Shown here: positions 47,027 to 57,881 of the stretch, one piece after another
How the letters are laid out: each line of letters begins with the position of its first letter
Numbering within the stretch: position 1 is the first letter of the stretch
DNA from: Pyrenochaeta sp. MPI-SDFR-AT-0127
Lineage: Eukaryota > Ascomycota > Dothideomycetes > Pleosporales > Cucurbitariaceae
Length of the DNA: 64,000 nucleotides
Assembly (NCBI GenBank): GCA_020747015.1
Contig: JAGTJM010000005.1
Coordinates: 930,001 to 994,000, forward strand
Reading direction: 5' to 3'
Notes under the pieces: generated by a model
What the model saw: the letters and a program-made list of their open reading frames with translations, nothing else
What the model was told of the DNA's origin: nothing
The model's database searches: none
Position numbers and translations under genes: made by a program

Positions 47027-49105
47027 ATGAATGCGGTTTATAAGTCCATACCTCTGAGCACGGCGCAAGAGGAGTTGCGGCTCATCACCATCGGTCCTAA
47101 TTCAACCTCTGATTGCTTAATTCTTACGTTGGACACATTTTCACTTCGTGATTTTACTCAAACCTATCGCAACTTTCTTACAGGAAGACTTTCTGGACCA
47201 GCGAGCGCATCGACCATTCTCCAAGAATGGCTCGGAACTAAGAAGTTCGAGGTCTTTCCGGAATCCACACACCATCGATTCCAATGGGGCGACTTTACTG
47301 CGTTGAGCTACGTCTGGGGCAATCCTGACGATACCAGAAAGATTCTCGTCAACGGGGTCGAGGCGCATACTACCAAAAATCTGACGGAGGCACTGTAAAG
47401 GCTTCGTGAGACCGGAAGGTTTGCAAAACGTCTTAAAATTTGGGCTGATGCGTTATGTATCAATCAAAAAAGCCACGAGGAGCGTAGTGCGCAAGTTGCG
47501 GTCATGCAAGTATTCTATTCAAAAGCCTGGTCTGTCATTGGATTTTTGGGTCCCGAAGAAGACGAAAGCGACAAAGCTTTAGATCTTGTTGGTGCCCTTG
47601 CTGATATCTATCGTTCTAACGAGAAGTGTGAGGAGCTGCGGGAGAATATGATGCAAGAGAAGTATCCGCATGCTCCAGGAAGTTGGCTCGCTTTGAAGCG
47701 TCTGACACTTCGTGCATATTGGGAGCGATTATGGATAATGCAAGAGCTCGCACTAGGTGGTACAAGAACTGTGTTAATATGTGGCTCAAAGCGCATTAGA
47801 TAGCAGATATTTTGTCGTGGTTTAGGTGTCATACAATTCTACCTTTGGGTTCCTCGACACAAGGCTATCGATCGAGATCGTAAAGCCGAACCGAATTCGA
47901 AAGATAAAAGCGGTTGGTATGATACTCGCACTCTTGATCATATCTGGAAAGATCTATGGCAACTGACTCAGGTCAACGAGTCTCATTCGAATCCTGCGAG
48001 CCTGTCTAGATTGATGGAGATGGCGAACTCATGCGACTGCTCAGATGCTCGGGACAAAGTCTTCGGCTTGCTTGGTGTTATGGACCAGAAACTTGCCAAA
48101 GCTATCGTTCCAGATTACACGAGTGATGCGGCGGCGGTGTTCACCGGGGTAGCTGACGCTTACATCTCAACCTACCATGACCTTGAACTTCTTCGGGATG
48201 CCAACATCTGGGGCAGATCTGACAGCCCTTCTTGGGTTCCGGACTGGACGTGGAGTGGACGAAGTCGCGACAGTCGGCCTGATGACTTTTCCCAACCCGA
48301 TTTTATCCAACGCGAAAACGGTAATGGTTCTATGGAAAGGCGGTCGTATTGCGCTGATCGCGGACTTCCATTTGCTTTACCTCAACGAAGTGGTCACTAC
48401 CTCCTATGCCAGGCAGTGAAACTTGATACAGTCGATGGTCTTGGCTACAATTCTGAAGCTGAGAACCCAGCAATGATCCAATCACGAGGAAAGTCAAGCG
48501 CTTATGGAGATCCTGTTAACAATGCTTGGCAACTGTCAATCGCACTTTATGCAGGCCGAAGACGAAGAAAAGAAGACTCACAAGCCCTTCTGAACTTTCC
48601 ACTTACCATGGAAGATGCTGAACAGCAGTTCCGGAAACTCAAGTGGAAACGCTTCATATACGATTTGGATTTCTACTTTAGCAGATGGACCGCTTGGTTC
48701 TCAACTAATGCTTCTCTACTCGTAGGAGGACGAGAGCTACGATCATACTTCTCAGGAAAGATTCCAGATGATGCAGATGTGAACGACTACTGGTCGGCGT
48801 ATCAGGGGTGGGTGAGAACTGCTCTAGCCGGTCCTCGACGTTTAGTGACTACGACTGCTGGTCGTATAGGGTGGGTGGAATGTTCGAAAAGAGCTAGGTC
48901 GAGCAGTGAGGACCCAGAAGCGCGTCGAGGGGATGTTTTTGCAATCTTTCCAGGATGCAGTACACCAATATTGCTTCGACCAGGCCAAGGAAATGAAGTC
49001 TACGAAGTTTTCGGAGAAGCGTATTTACAAGGTGTCATGGAGGGTGAAGCGCAGGAGTTAGTTCGGAGTAGGTGGTGCGGAATTCATTGGGTTCGACTTT
49101 GTTGA
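47027..49105 (+). pseudogene. HET-domain gene with two in-frame stop codons
   Basis: One reading frame of 693 codons runs from the ATG at 47027 to the TGA at 49103-49105, broken only by TAA at 47396-47398 and TAG at 47801-47803. No frameshift is present. The HET core spans the first stop: FTALSYVWGNPDDTR and NLTEAL lie before it, RLRETGRF and KIWADALCINQ after it. ERLWIMQELALGG precedes the second stop, and DARDKVFGLLGV and PSWVPDWTWSG follow. An intron removing the first stop would be only about 24 bp, so real nonsense mutations are more likely. Both changes are explained by CAA to TAA and TGG to TAG, as RIP would make. Confidence 0.9.
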
Positions 49106-49233
49106 CACATTAGATTTACAATATAGCAAGGTATACCTAATATGGTGCGAGGCGGCTCCTACTGGCAAATTTCACGCTAAAGTGGCACACAGCTACTACA
49201 TTCCTGACGCCAACCACTAGGTCTACTGAGCCG

Positions 49234-49839
49234 CTACGGTCGCAGCAGCACCCCCATAACAGACGCACGGCCAGTTCTAATTGTCCTTTTGTAGTCCTCA
49301 ATATGGGCAATTGAGTTAATCACGACTTCTTCCAATGCGTCCGCGTTGAGATCAGTCCTCCAGACCTTGATAATTCCAATTTTTTGCGTATCATCAACGG
49401 ACACCGACGCTACAAGAGCTAACTTGTCTCTAAGCTCCCATGATGCGCTGCCGTATGCAACTGCGCCTGTGCCTTTCCATGTCAACTCCCCCAGTCCTCT
49501 ATAGGAATTGTAGCGATGGTCGCTGGTCTTGATCGATATTTCGTAGCTCTGTTGCGAGAATTGTATTTTCATCTGGGGAGGAAACGTGTGCCAATTGAGC
49601 AGCGCAACTTCTTTGCCTCCGTCAACAAGCGATGTTATGGTGACTTTGTCACCCCTGACTCCAAATTTCGATTGCCGCGTTATTTCGTAAAGCGCTGTAT
49701 TCTGGCCATCTACAGTTACTGTCCTGGTGTGTGGCTGCGTGACCGTGAAGCGTAATTGGTATGGAGCCTGTTCTTGTGTTCGTGGATCAGGCGTCGCATC
49801 TACTCGTTCAATGAAGTTTTGTAGGAACCTATTCATCAT
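49234..49839 (-). CDS. Uncharacterised 201-aa protein, possibly tubby-like fold
   Basis: A single exon starting at tandem ATG codons (MMNRFLQNF). The protein is mostly beta-strand: PYQLRFTVTQPHTRTVTV, then ALYEITRQSKFGVRGDKVTI, VDGGKEVALLNWHTFPPQMK and GLGELTWKGTGAVAYGSASW. The strand pattern, with a central Asp-Gly-Gly turn and a Trp after it, recalls fungal tubby-like C-terminal domains of the DUF6593 sort, but I hold this loosely. No signal peptide or membrane segment is seen. It sits between two pseudogenes yet its own frame is intact, which suggests it is still under selection. Confidence 0.6.
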   Translation of the reverse strand: MMNRFLQNFIERVDATPDPRTQEQAPYQLRFTVTQPHTRTVTVDGQNTALYEITRQSKFGVRGDKVTITSLVDGGKEVALLNWHTFPPQMKIQFSQQSYEISIKTSDHRYNSYRGLGELTWKGTGAVAYGSASWELRDKLALVASVSVDDTQKIGIIKVWRTDLNADALEEVVINSIAHIEDYKRTIRTGRASVMGVLLRP

Positions 49840-50513
49840 ACTGGCGTATTGAGTCTATGAATCGAAACAAAGTACATAAAGGAAACCTCTAATCACAAAA
49901 TTCACTCCACTAGCCAACTTAATATATTAATCCCCAGCCGTCTTCAGGAACTGACTAGCATAGCGGATTCCTCGTGTTGTATGACAAGAATACAGGTGAC
50001 ACGACACAAACTAGGGCTTATCTAGGGAACATAACTGCTATGCTATTCCCATCTAGTGATATTCTAGCCAGACTAGTGGATACCTCCGACGACTAGTTTC
50101 TCTTCATCTAGTTATAAGGCTTGCCAAGCCTCGCCGGCTTCATTTCGGTCCATACCATCTAGGCTCAGGTGGAGATAACCACGCTGTGCACCGGCACACT
50201 ATAGAGGCTAGAGATATGTAATATTAAGTGGGTGGTGTGGCATAGTAATATTAGGCTCCTTTCTGACGCCGCGCATGGATCAGGTGCACCTGTTTCAGCC
50301 TTGCAGCATATCACCTGACATGCAGCAGAGCCAGCGGTGCTACCTTTTCCATCAGGTACATCCAATGTTGCCTACAATGACGTGGATGGCGAATAACTGA
50401 CTCATAATGTTCACCCAGCACCAGGGGACCAAAGTAGGAGCGCACGGGGACCCGAGTTTTGTTCCGCCAAGTAGTCATTACTATTGATACCTTCAACTTC
50501 TACTTGTATCAAA
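49840..50513. other. Intergenic region
   Basis: No gene seen. Several CTAGT/ACTAG words occur between 50030 and 50110, without forming a clear repeat. Short minus-strand frames at 50165-50680 are unsupported. Confidence 0.35.
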
Positions 50514-51470
50514 ATGACAACGATTATTGATATCTTGGGCACAAGCGGCCCCAATCCCTTCGATGCGCCAATACAAGCTCTCGTCTCTACCCAGGAATCA
50601 TCAGCATTAGCAGCCGCGCGTAGTGAGACGGCCGCCCACTTAATTACAACCGTCACCACTGCTGCACATCCTGTCTCCAAACTTTATCAGGTCTAGGATG
50701 CTTTTTTTAGAGCTGCGATTGCCTCTGTATGTACATATGCGCCTCACCTCGCGTTACTTGATGCCTTACGTGCGCACCCGCCAACACAGCCAACAAGCGT
50801 AGTGGCAAAGTCAAACGAAGCAACCCAACTCATACAATATACTAAGGCTGATGGACAGCTACATTGGTCAGGGTTGCCTGGTTTTGGCTGGCAGTGGCGC
50901 GATTTACATGACGTATTGGAAGCCCACCGCGATTGGGACAGCGCATATGCCTCTGGCCCGAGGGAGAAATTTTCTGCCAATAGCTCAGGCATCACCGGTG
51001 GCGAGTACTACCTCCGGTTCTACCGCTTTTCGGCGGCACTATTGAAAGCTACCAATAGGAAAGACCAGGAGCACCCTATGCAGGTGCACCCTGTGCAGGT
51101 CTTCTACACATGCCGCAATGTGTTAGAGAGTAAAGGCCCTGAGCCTCGTAATGAAGAAGCACACAGATTAACAGTAGAGGAGCTATGGGCACTTGATATC
51201 CAGGCGGCGGCGACGTGGCTGCTAGATGGAGGCTGCGCATTATGGGAGACGGACTACAATTACTTCCTGAAGCACTAGGCAGAAACACTGGATTGGAAGA
51301 CAGAACGATGGCCGCGAGAAGATGGCTTAACGCCTGAGCGGTGGCAATTATGGGAACAGAGGCTGCGGGCACTAAGTAAAGAGGATAAGAGTCTGGATAA
51401 TAACACAAGGGCCTTGGCTATGGAGGCTGCTGACGTGATTAAGAGCATTCTCGAAGAAAGGTCAACTTAA
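50514..51470 (+). pseudogene. DUF3632-like gene with two in-frame TAG codons
   Basis: A 319-codon frame runs from the ATG at 50514 to TAA at 51468-51470, interrupted by TAG at 50694-50696 and at 51276-51278, with no frameshift. The product pattern (DAFFRAAIAS, HLALLDALRAHPPTQPT, GQLHWSGLPGFGWQWRDLHD, EYYLRFYRFSAALLKATNR, VFYTCRNVLESKGP, LWALDIQAAATWLLDGGCAL, TERWPREDGLTPERWQLWEQR) is that of the fungal family DUF3632, as I remember it. Family function is unknown. Both stops sit where Trp is plausible, so TGG to TAG (G to A) explains them. Confidence 0.8.
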
Positions 51471-53349
51471 GGAATTATGCTTCTACTCTAGACTCGGATT
51501 AGCCACAGCATCTACAATCCGCAGGGCCTAGCTTATCCATACAAGTTCTGTCTGTTGCTTGATAGAGTTGAAGTCAAATCGAACACCTCAGCTTCTATGA
51601 GACCGTACATCTCAAATTTAGCGACAAAAATCCGTCCACGGCCACTTTGATGAACTCGCTACAGGGAAAATATACTCGTATTGGACGATACCATCAGCCC
51701 TAACCCTCATGAGAGTTAAGAAAATCAAGTCCTTGAAGTTCCATTTTCTCTTTCCATATCCTACTATATGGCACATCAAACTATGCTGGTGCTACTAGCC
51801 TCCACCTATCACCCTCAGCGCAAATGATTATCAGTAAGTTGCACCCGGAGACGAGAGTGATACTATAATTGATCTGATTATACTTTGACGCGAATTCAAA
51901 ACTGCCTTGCTGCGTTTGGAGAGGCAATTTGCAATACAATAAATTTCTTACCCTCCTAAGTGCCTCAATCAAAACCATTGTTGCATGGGTACGCGCATTG
52001 CGCATCGATATCACGTCTAACGAGCATGAATCATGATAGTCCAAGAAGCATACAATAGTCCTCGGGGAGATGGGAGATGCATGAAGCAATGGATTTTCTT
52101 CGAAAGCAAAGTTTCCAACACACCCTTATCCTCCAATTTAACAGCAGATCGAATGCTTTGCTGTAGAAAACGGTCTGCCTGCAACTAAAGGTAGTTCAGG
52201 AACCCAATACGATTTCGCCGACGGCAGCTATCGTATGCCCACGAAGTGTCAATGAAGCCAATGCGGCATGTACGGTATGTCGTTGGACTCATCGTTGGAC
52301 TGATTGTTAGAATGTTTCCAGCAGCGTGATTATCTTTCCTGGACTCTAAATTTGAGATAGGAAGATTTTGCTTCAGTCAGGGTTCCGTGATGGGGGTTTG
52401 AGAGGCTTTGCCTCGCCGTTGAGACTTGAGAGATTGAGTAAGCTTTCATCGTGGTTGATGCCGCTGGCAGCGACCTATCGGTACACTTAGGAGACTGGCG
52501 TCGAGTAGTCAGGTGCGGGCATGGTCACATTCATGAGACGCAGTATTCCGTACAGTGCATACGTTTCGTCGGAAGCAACGGTGGCATCTTGGTACCGGGT
52601 ATCCATTATGATGCGAGACACTCTCATGATAACCTTCTGGTTTAAGCTGCCGTGATTACAGGAACTTGAGGGTAATGGCGGATCTATCTTTGCCACGAAA
52701 TTCCGTTAGGACAATGAGGCCGATGACCATGGTGATGAGGCACGGAGTGATGGAAGAGTACGATTTCTGGTCACGTATGCGGCCAACTTGATTTTTGTTA
52801 CGGATTGATCTATTTTCGATGGGAAGTGACCTGTGATAAATTATAGGATTGACAACTATTAGGCCTCTAATGTCAGTTATAGCTATGCTATCTTTATACT
52901 AACCCCCCTGGGGACCTGTGCATCAGCACACAAACCTCTGAGCCTGCGTTCTGACCTCTCTGGCTCATCTTACTACTCGTGCTGGGATAAAACAGACCAG
53001 CTACACTACAATACTTTCATGAGGAGTGGAATTTTGCAGCCCCACCCTCATTCCTACGAATTTTTCAATATCCATCATTCTAGGTATCGTCAGACCTCGA
53101 ACTTTCCTTGAACCTTCCTTTCACCTTGGTCTCTCAATGAGGCAAGCACGGCTTACTAAGTTGCTGCCTAGGCACTTGCCTCTCATGTATAGAAGGAGCT
53201 CCTCCCTCATGGGTTAGCTCCTTGTCTGCTATTTGCCCTTTTACCTGAATGACTATTGTTTCAACTCTTGAGTGCCTCTCCTGCCGTGAAGTCTGCCTTA
53301 CAGGTATCCAAACTCGGCAGCCCCGACCCTATATTCACTCCACATCTCA
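51471..53349. other. Gene-poor stretch
   Basis: No supportable gene over 1.9 kb. The minus-strand frame 51781-52089 and plus-strand 52451-52645 and 53026-53217 have no domain or splice support. I see no tandem or inverted repeat. Confidence 0.4.
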
Positions 53350-53736
53350 ATGACTACCTCAGAAAAGAATGTTCCGGAGGGCAGCTTGGATATAGATAAC
53401 CCAAAAAGTGCCAACGCGCATGATTATTCAAGGAAACCAGATCACCACACACCAACAAGACCCAGAACAGCACCACTGCAGACCCAAGTGCTTTCACGTG
53501 CGACTCGGGTAACCCTCTTTATTACTCTATTATTCATTACCCTTCTCTACTTTCAATACCATTTCTGTGATACTTTATACGTATTCAACTTATGGGCATT
53601 GTTTGACACTCCAACGCGGTACAACTCAACACAACCGATAACCGTGTGTCCACGGCCGGCACCAGGACGTGGGAGGGACGCAATCTGCCAGAGAATATAT
53701 CCAAATGGTACCGTAGAAGAGTACCAGCATCTATAA
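53350..53736 (+). CDS. Small single-pass membrane protein, unknown function
   Basis: A single exon of 128 aa. A hydrophilic N-terminus of about 50 residues with several prolines is followed by one membrane helix (RVTLFITLLFITLLYFQYHF) and a short exoplasmic tail with two cysteines and NST and NGT sequons. I recognise no family. Its TAA stop lies inside the 8-bp target duplication of the hAT transposon, so the element inserted exactly at the 3' end of the reading frame and separated the gene from its original 3' flank. The protein itself is unchanged by the insertion. Confidence 0.5.
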   Translation: MTTSEKNVPEGSLDIDNPKSANAHDYSRKPDHHTPTRPRTAPLQTQVLSRATRVTLFITLLFITLLYFQYHFCDTLYVFNLWALFDTPTRYNSTQPITVCPRPAPGRGRDAICQRIYPNGTVEEYQHL

Positions 53737-53737
53737 C
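53730..53737 (+). repeat. Target-site duplication, left copy
   Basis: TCTATAAC immediately before the left terminal repeat; the identical octamer follows the right end at 56585-56592. Confidence 0.95.
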
Positions 53738-53758
53738 CAGTGTGAGGAATGGATGGAT
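53738..53758 (+). repeat. hAT left terminal inverted repeat
   Basis: 21 bp identical to the reverse complement of the right end; begins CAGTGTGAGGAATGGATG. Confidence 0.95.
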
Positions 53759-53866
53759 CTGAATTGGATGTGTTTGGAAAAGCCATCCAAATCTCGGTTA
53801 TCCAGATGCAGAATGGATATCCAAATCCATCCATTTCAAGGCATCGGTATAGTACGTTGCCTCCAA

Positions 53867-53946
53867 TATCACATCCACTATCACATTCAATATCACATCT
53901 AATATTATATTTAATATTGTATGCAGGGGCTTAGGGGCTATCACAT
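53867..53946 (+). repeat. Subterminal TATCACAT repeats in the hAT element
   Basis: Four copies of TATCACAT, at 53867-53874, 53879-53886, 53891-53898 and 53939-53946, the first three at 12-bp intervals. Such short subterminal repeats are typical hAT transposase-binding sites. Confidence 0.6.
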
Positions 53947-54082
53947 TTAATAATACTATCACTATATCTATAGACACCACCGCGGACCCATTATATCTTA
54001 TACTATTATCCTTTTTCTATATAACTTTCCGTACTATACGTACAAACTCTCTAAACTTCTATATTAAAAAGGGTTCTATATT

Positions 54083-56455
54083 ATGAAGAAGGCTCAGCAA
54101 GCTTATTCTGAGCAACCTTCGTTACCGTCTTCGCCAACGTCGTCGGTAAAGTCGTCGCTAGATAGCGTTTCTGATATTGCTTCAGACATCTCAACAGAGC
54201 CAACTTTCGAGTCGGAGTGGAGCACAAAAGCGCGTACGGCCGACACCCCACTAATTGAGGGATTGAAATTCAAATACCATAGTGTTGTTTGGTCTCAACT
54301 TCCTGGCTTCAGTATTCCAATCTCGAGGCGTACGGCTAGGCTAAACTCGCCTATCTGGAAGTTTGGCGTACCAATTGAACATACCGAGACTGGCGCCCGC
54401 TGGTGGCTATGTGTCCGCTGCCATACTTCCGACCCAATTTCACGGACATGTCACGCTCATTATTACAAGGTCGACGGCGGAAGCACGAATGTAGTCGAAC
54501 ACATCCGCCAAGTTCACGGCAAAACTTGGAACAAGGAGAGAGAAATTATCCCTTTCAAAAGAAGGGGTATATTGGTGCCAGCAGCCTTAGATACAAATGA
54601 GTCTCGAGAGCAAGAGATATTAAATGCGCTGGCATTGGCCTTCGATGAAACCACCTTCCAAAAGCTTCTTATTCGCTGGATTGTCTATGACAATGTGTCA
54701 TTTAGGCAGGTTGATAGTGAGCCGTTTCGCGACCTTCTTGCCTATCTCTCGCCCCGCGCAAAAGATGCAATACCTACCGCAAAGACTGTCAAAGACTGGA
54801 TCATGAAAGGCTATAGGATTCACAAGGCCAAAGTCAAACAGGAGTTGCAGGATTCCGTCAGCAAGATCCACATCTCCTTCGACCTCTGGACCTCTGGAAA
54901 TTGCCTCTCGCTCAACGGCATTGTTGCTCACTTTATCAATGCGGAATTCAAGAACCAAACGATACTGCTAGCGACACCCGAGCAAACCGACTCGCATGCG
55001 GGTACAGATATTGCGGAGCAGGTTATTTCCGTGATCAAGGACTTTGGTATTCAAGACAGACTCGGCTTTTTTGTACTGGACAATGCTTCGAGTAACGATT
55101 CGGCAATGAAAGCAATTGGAGAAGAATTTGGCTTCGATCCTGACGAGCGCCGCCTGCGCTGTGCAGGCCATATTATCAACCTTATTGCCCGCCATCTCTT
55201 ATTCGGCTTCGATAAGAACCTCTTCGAATTCGAAGGGTCGGTGCCGGCGAATTTGAAGGAAGAGTTAAATCGATGGAGGCGAATAGGACCAGTTGGTAAG
55301 GCTCACAATCTAGTCGTTTGGATATACGCAAGTCCACAAAGACGAAAACGGTGGCACCAGGCCCAACTCAAATACTTCAAGTCCATTATCGACCCAACCG
55401 AATGGAATACGATCAAAACGCGCGAGCTCCACAGAAGCAACGATACTCGCTGGAACAGCGTCTACGACGAGATCAAGATACTCCTCAAACTCCGAGCCCC
55501 TTTCGAAGACTTCTTATTATCTGAGCGCCAACGTGTCGTACGAGAGAAGTCCAAAGGACGCTGGATTCAAGACGAGGATCATTCTCGGAATGCCATCCTA
55601 AAAGATACGCTTGATTCAGAAGACTGGGAGATCTTGACCCAGTATCAAAAACTCCTAGAGCCTTGCTGGCTTGCAACAATAGATCTTGAAGGTCGGCCAG
55701 GTGATGGCAAGTCCTGTGGGATCAGCAAAGTTCAATTTGACCTTGAATTTATTGTTGAGGAACTTACGGCCGCTTACGAACGTTACAAACATGCATCACT
55801 AGCTACGACTGAAGGCCAATAGCACTTCGTTACGCAGATTAAACTTGCACTTGATAAAGCTGAAGAGTACTACGCAAAACTCGACGACTCACCGGCATAT
55901 CTTGCGGCTGCCGTGCTACATCCTGCCTACACCTGGAAGGTTATCGAGTCTCAATGGGCAAACAACAAGTCGTGGATTACGGCCGGCCGAAAAGAAGTCA
56001 AGTCGCTATGGAGTTCGACCTATAAGCAACTACCCGTCTTAGATGCCATGTCACCAGCAAAGAAGACTACGATACATGAACCTGATACGCTGGAGACGTT
56101 TCATAACCGCGCAAAAAGTTTGGCTAAGGCACGAAGTAACAACCAAAAAGCAGCTATCCCAGATGAGTTTGAGCGATATAGCAACCAAGAGCCAATCGAG
56201 CTTGAGTTTCCACTTGAATGGTGGCGGACTATTGGTATTAAGGAGTACCCGCATCTGGCTCAAATGGCATTCGATATTCTCTCGATTCCAGCAATGAGCG
56301 ATGAGCCTGAGCGTGTATTCAGCCGAATGGGGCTCATGATCACGACCCGCCGCAACCATCTTGAGCAGCCTACGATACAAGCAGCTCAGTGTTTGCATTC
56401 TTGGGACAAGGCAAATATTATTACAATCAAAGAAACGGAGATAGCACCTATATAG
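54083..56455 (+). pseudogene. hAT transposase with one internal TAG codon
   Basis: The frame starts at 54083 and runs 791 codons to TAG at 56453-56455, with one internal TAG at 55820-55822 (codon 580). The N-terminus is Ser-rich; a BED-type zinc finger follows with Cys110, Cys113, His140 and His145. The RNase H-like core shows ISFDLWTS (Asp267), FFVLDNASSND (Asp333) and RCAGHIINLIARHLL. The C-terminal dimerisation domain follows the internal stop: ILSIPAMSDEPERVFSRMG and ITTRRNHLEQPT. Without readthrough the product loses the last ~210 residues, including this domain, so it should be inactive. The TAG is explained by a single CAG to TAG change. Confidence 0.92.
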
Positions 56456-56563
56456 CGGTAAAAAAAAACCTATAATCTCGTCTCGCATAAGTGATTTCGG
56501 ATTATTCCGGAAATTTTTCCATCATCCATCCAACTACCAGTTGGCAAATGGATGCGCCGCCAA

Positions 56564-56584
56564 ATCCATCCATTCCTCACACTG
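56564..56584 (-). repeat. hAT right terminal inverted repeat
   Basis: Reverse complement of 53738-53758, 21 of 21 bases. Confidence 0.95.
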
Positions 56585-56592
56585 TCTATAAC
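56585..56592 (+). repeat. Target-site duplication, right copy
   Basis: TCTATAAC, identical to 53730-53737. Confidence 0.95.
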
Positions 56593-57881
56593 TGTACGTA
56601 ACATAGGAAGATAGGTGTTCGTCACAGCTAATAGTTACCAGCTTTGTATGACTAGCAGAACGGCTATATTAATAGATAAATGTTGGGTAATTATACACAG
56701 AAGTCAATTGATACGCTTTGGCACCTAGCTTGTTCTGGAGAACCTATAAACACTATTCATTATACCATCTCATCCCTTATTGAACTCATACACTCAAATA
56801 TCTTTCCTGTACTTGGATTGTCTAACGATGCTATTATCAATATTTTCTAGCGATATATCCAGAATAGAACTGTATCATGTTCTGCAAGAACCGAATCCTG
56901 TTCAGACTTTAATTTGAAACATATGAGAGGAGCTAGAATACGCAGACTTCTTCTATCGATCCGGGATCACCCTCACAAATCACCTATTCACGAGCCAATG
57001 TGCCCCAATAAGGCTTCAGCAAAGACTTCAGCTCTGCAAGAAATCCATAGCAACGGACGTGACCCTACTTACTAGCCTTCGCTTTTGTTCCGATTACACG
57101 TCTTGAGGACAGTCCTTCATCAGCCAATCTATTCCACTTTGTTACACCAAAAATGTCCGTGACGGTACTGGAACCTGAGGCCTAGAACCCGAGGGCGCGA
57201 TAGCGTTCGTCGATCAATGCGACTATGCGGAGTCACGCGTTGTATTGAATTTCCAACAGGCCCTTGGTACAATTAGTTGACTGTTGAAGTATGAGGATGA
57301 GAGCCTTTTAGAGCGGAATATTAAAAGTCGAAAGATTAGAAATGCCACGGATGGCATGTACAAGAGGAAACACCAAAGCTACAATAGAAGGTTGCAACGT
57401 GATCAGCATAGCAAAACACTTCGACTCTGGTTTGCCACTAGTGAGATTAAGGTATCGGCTGCGCAAAACTGTGGATCCTGAAGTGTCTTCAGGAAAAGGT
57501 TTCGCAGGCTATTGCGCACGAGTATGAGTACTGTATCGATCAAGACGTCGATTTAACGTATCGTCTCCCCAGTGACCTAAATTAAGTAGCTGCGCCCGAC
57601 TGTTTTAGCCTCGAGGTATGCCATTCTCACCTGGAAATACGACGAGACTGGCAGCTCATAGAGTTGAGCGTTCGGTTCGCGGGCTTCCGCTCATCAGACT
57701 TCCTTCTTAGGAAAGATAGATCTTCTAAGAAATTGCGCCAGCGATTGGCTATTTGTTTGAGCAATTATGGAATTTTTTTCAAAGCAAACTTTACATACAC
57801 TTCTAGTCCTACGCGATTCCTCAACTTGAAAAAATGGTGCACGCACATGGCCGCTCGGACATCACATAAGTTGAGACGTTA
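56593..57881. other. Degraded sequence between transposon and HET relic
   Basis: No intact gene. Short frames at 57284-57481, 57342-57527 and 57664-57882 lie upstream of, and on the same strand as, the HET relic. They may be its decayed N-terminal part, but I cannot align them to anything with confidence. Confidence 0.35.

Larger units (their letters stand above)
53738..56584 (+). mobile_element. hAT-superfamily DNA transposon, 2847 bp
   Basis: The element is bounded by 21-bp identical terminal inverted repeats (53738-53758 and 56564-56584, beginning CAGTGTGAGG) and by a perfect 8-bp duplication TCTATAAC, the size expected for hAT. It carries one transposase frame with a single nonsense codon. 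Subterminal copies of TATCACAT (53867, 53879, 53891 and 53939) may be transposase-binding repeats. Perfect termini and target duplication suggest a young insertion. It should be mobilisable in trans if an active relative exists, but it probably cannot move by itself. Confidence 0.95.

Noticed and set aside
47396..47419. Short intron removing the first stop of the HET pseudogene
   Set aside because: It would be about 24 bp, below any plausible fungal intron, and HET similarity continues across it.
53350..56592. Fusion of the small membrane protein gene with the transposase
   Set aside because: The membrane protein stops inside the target duplication and the transposase has its own ATG at 54083.
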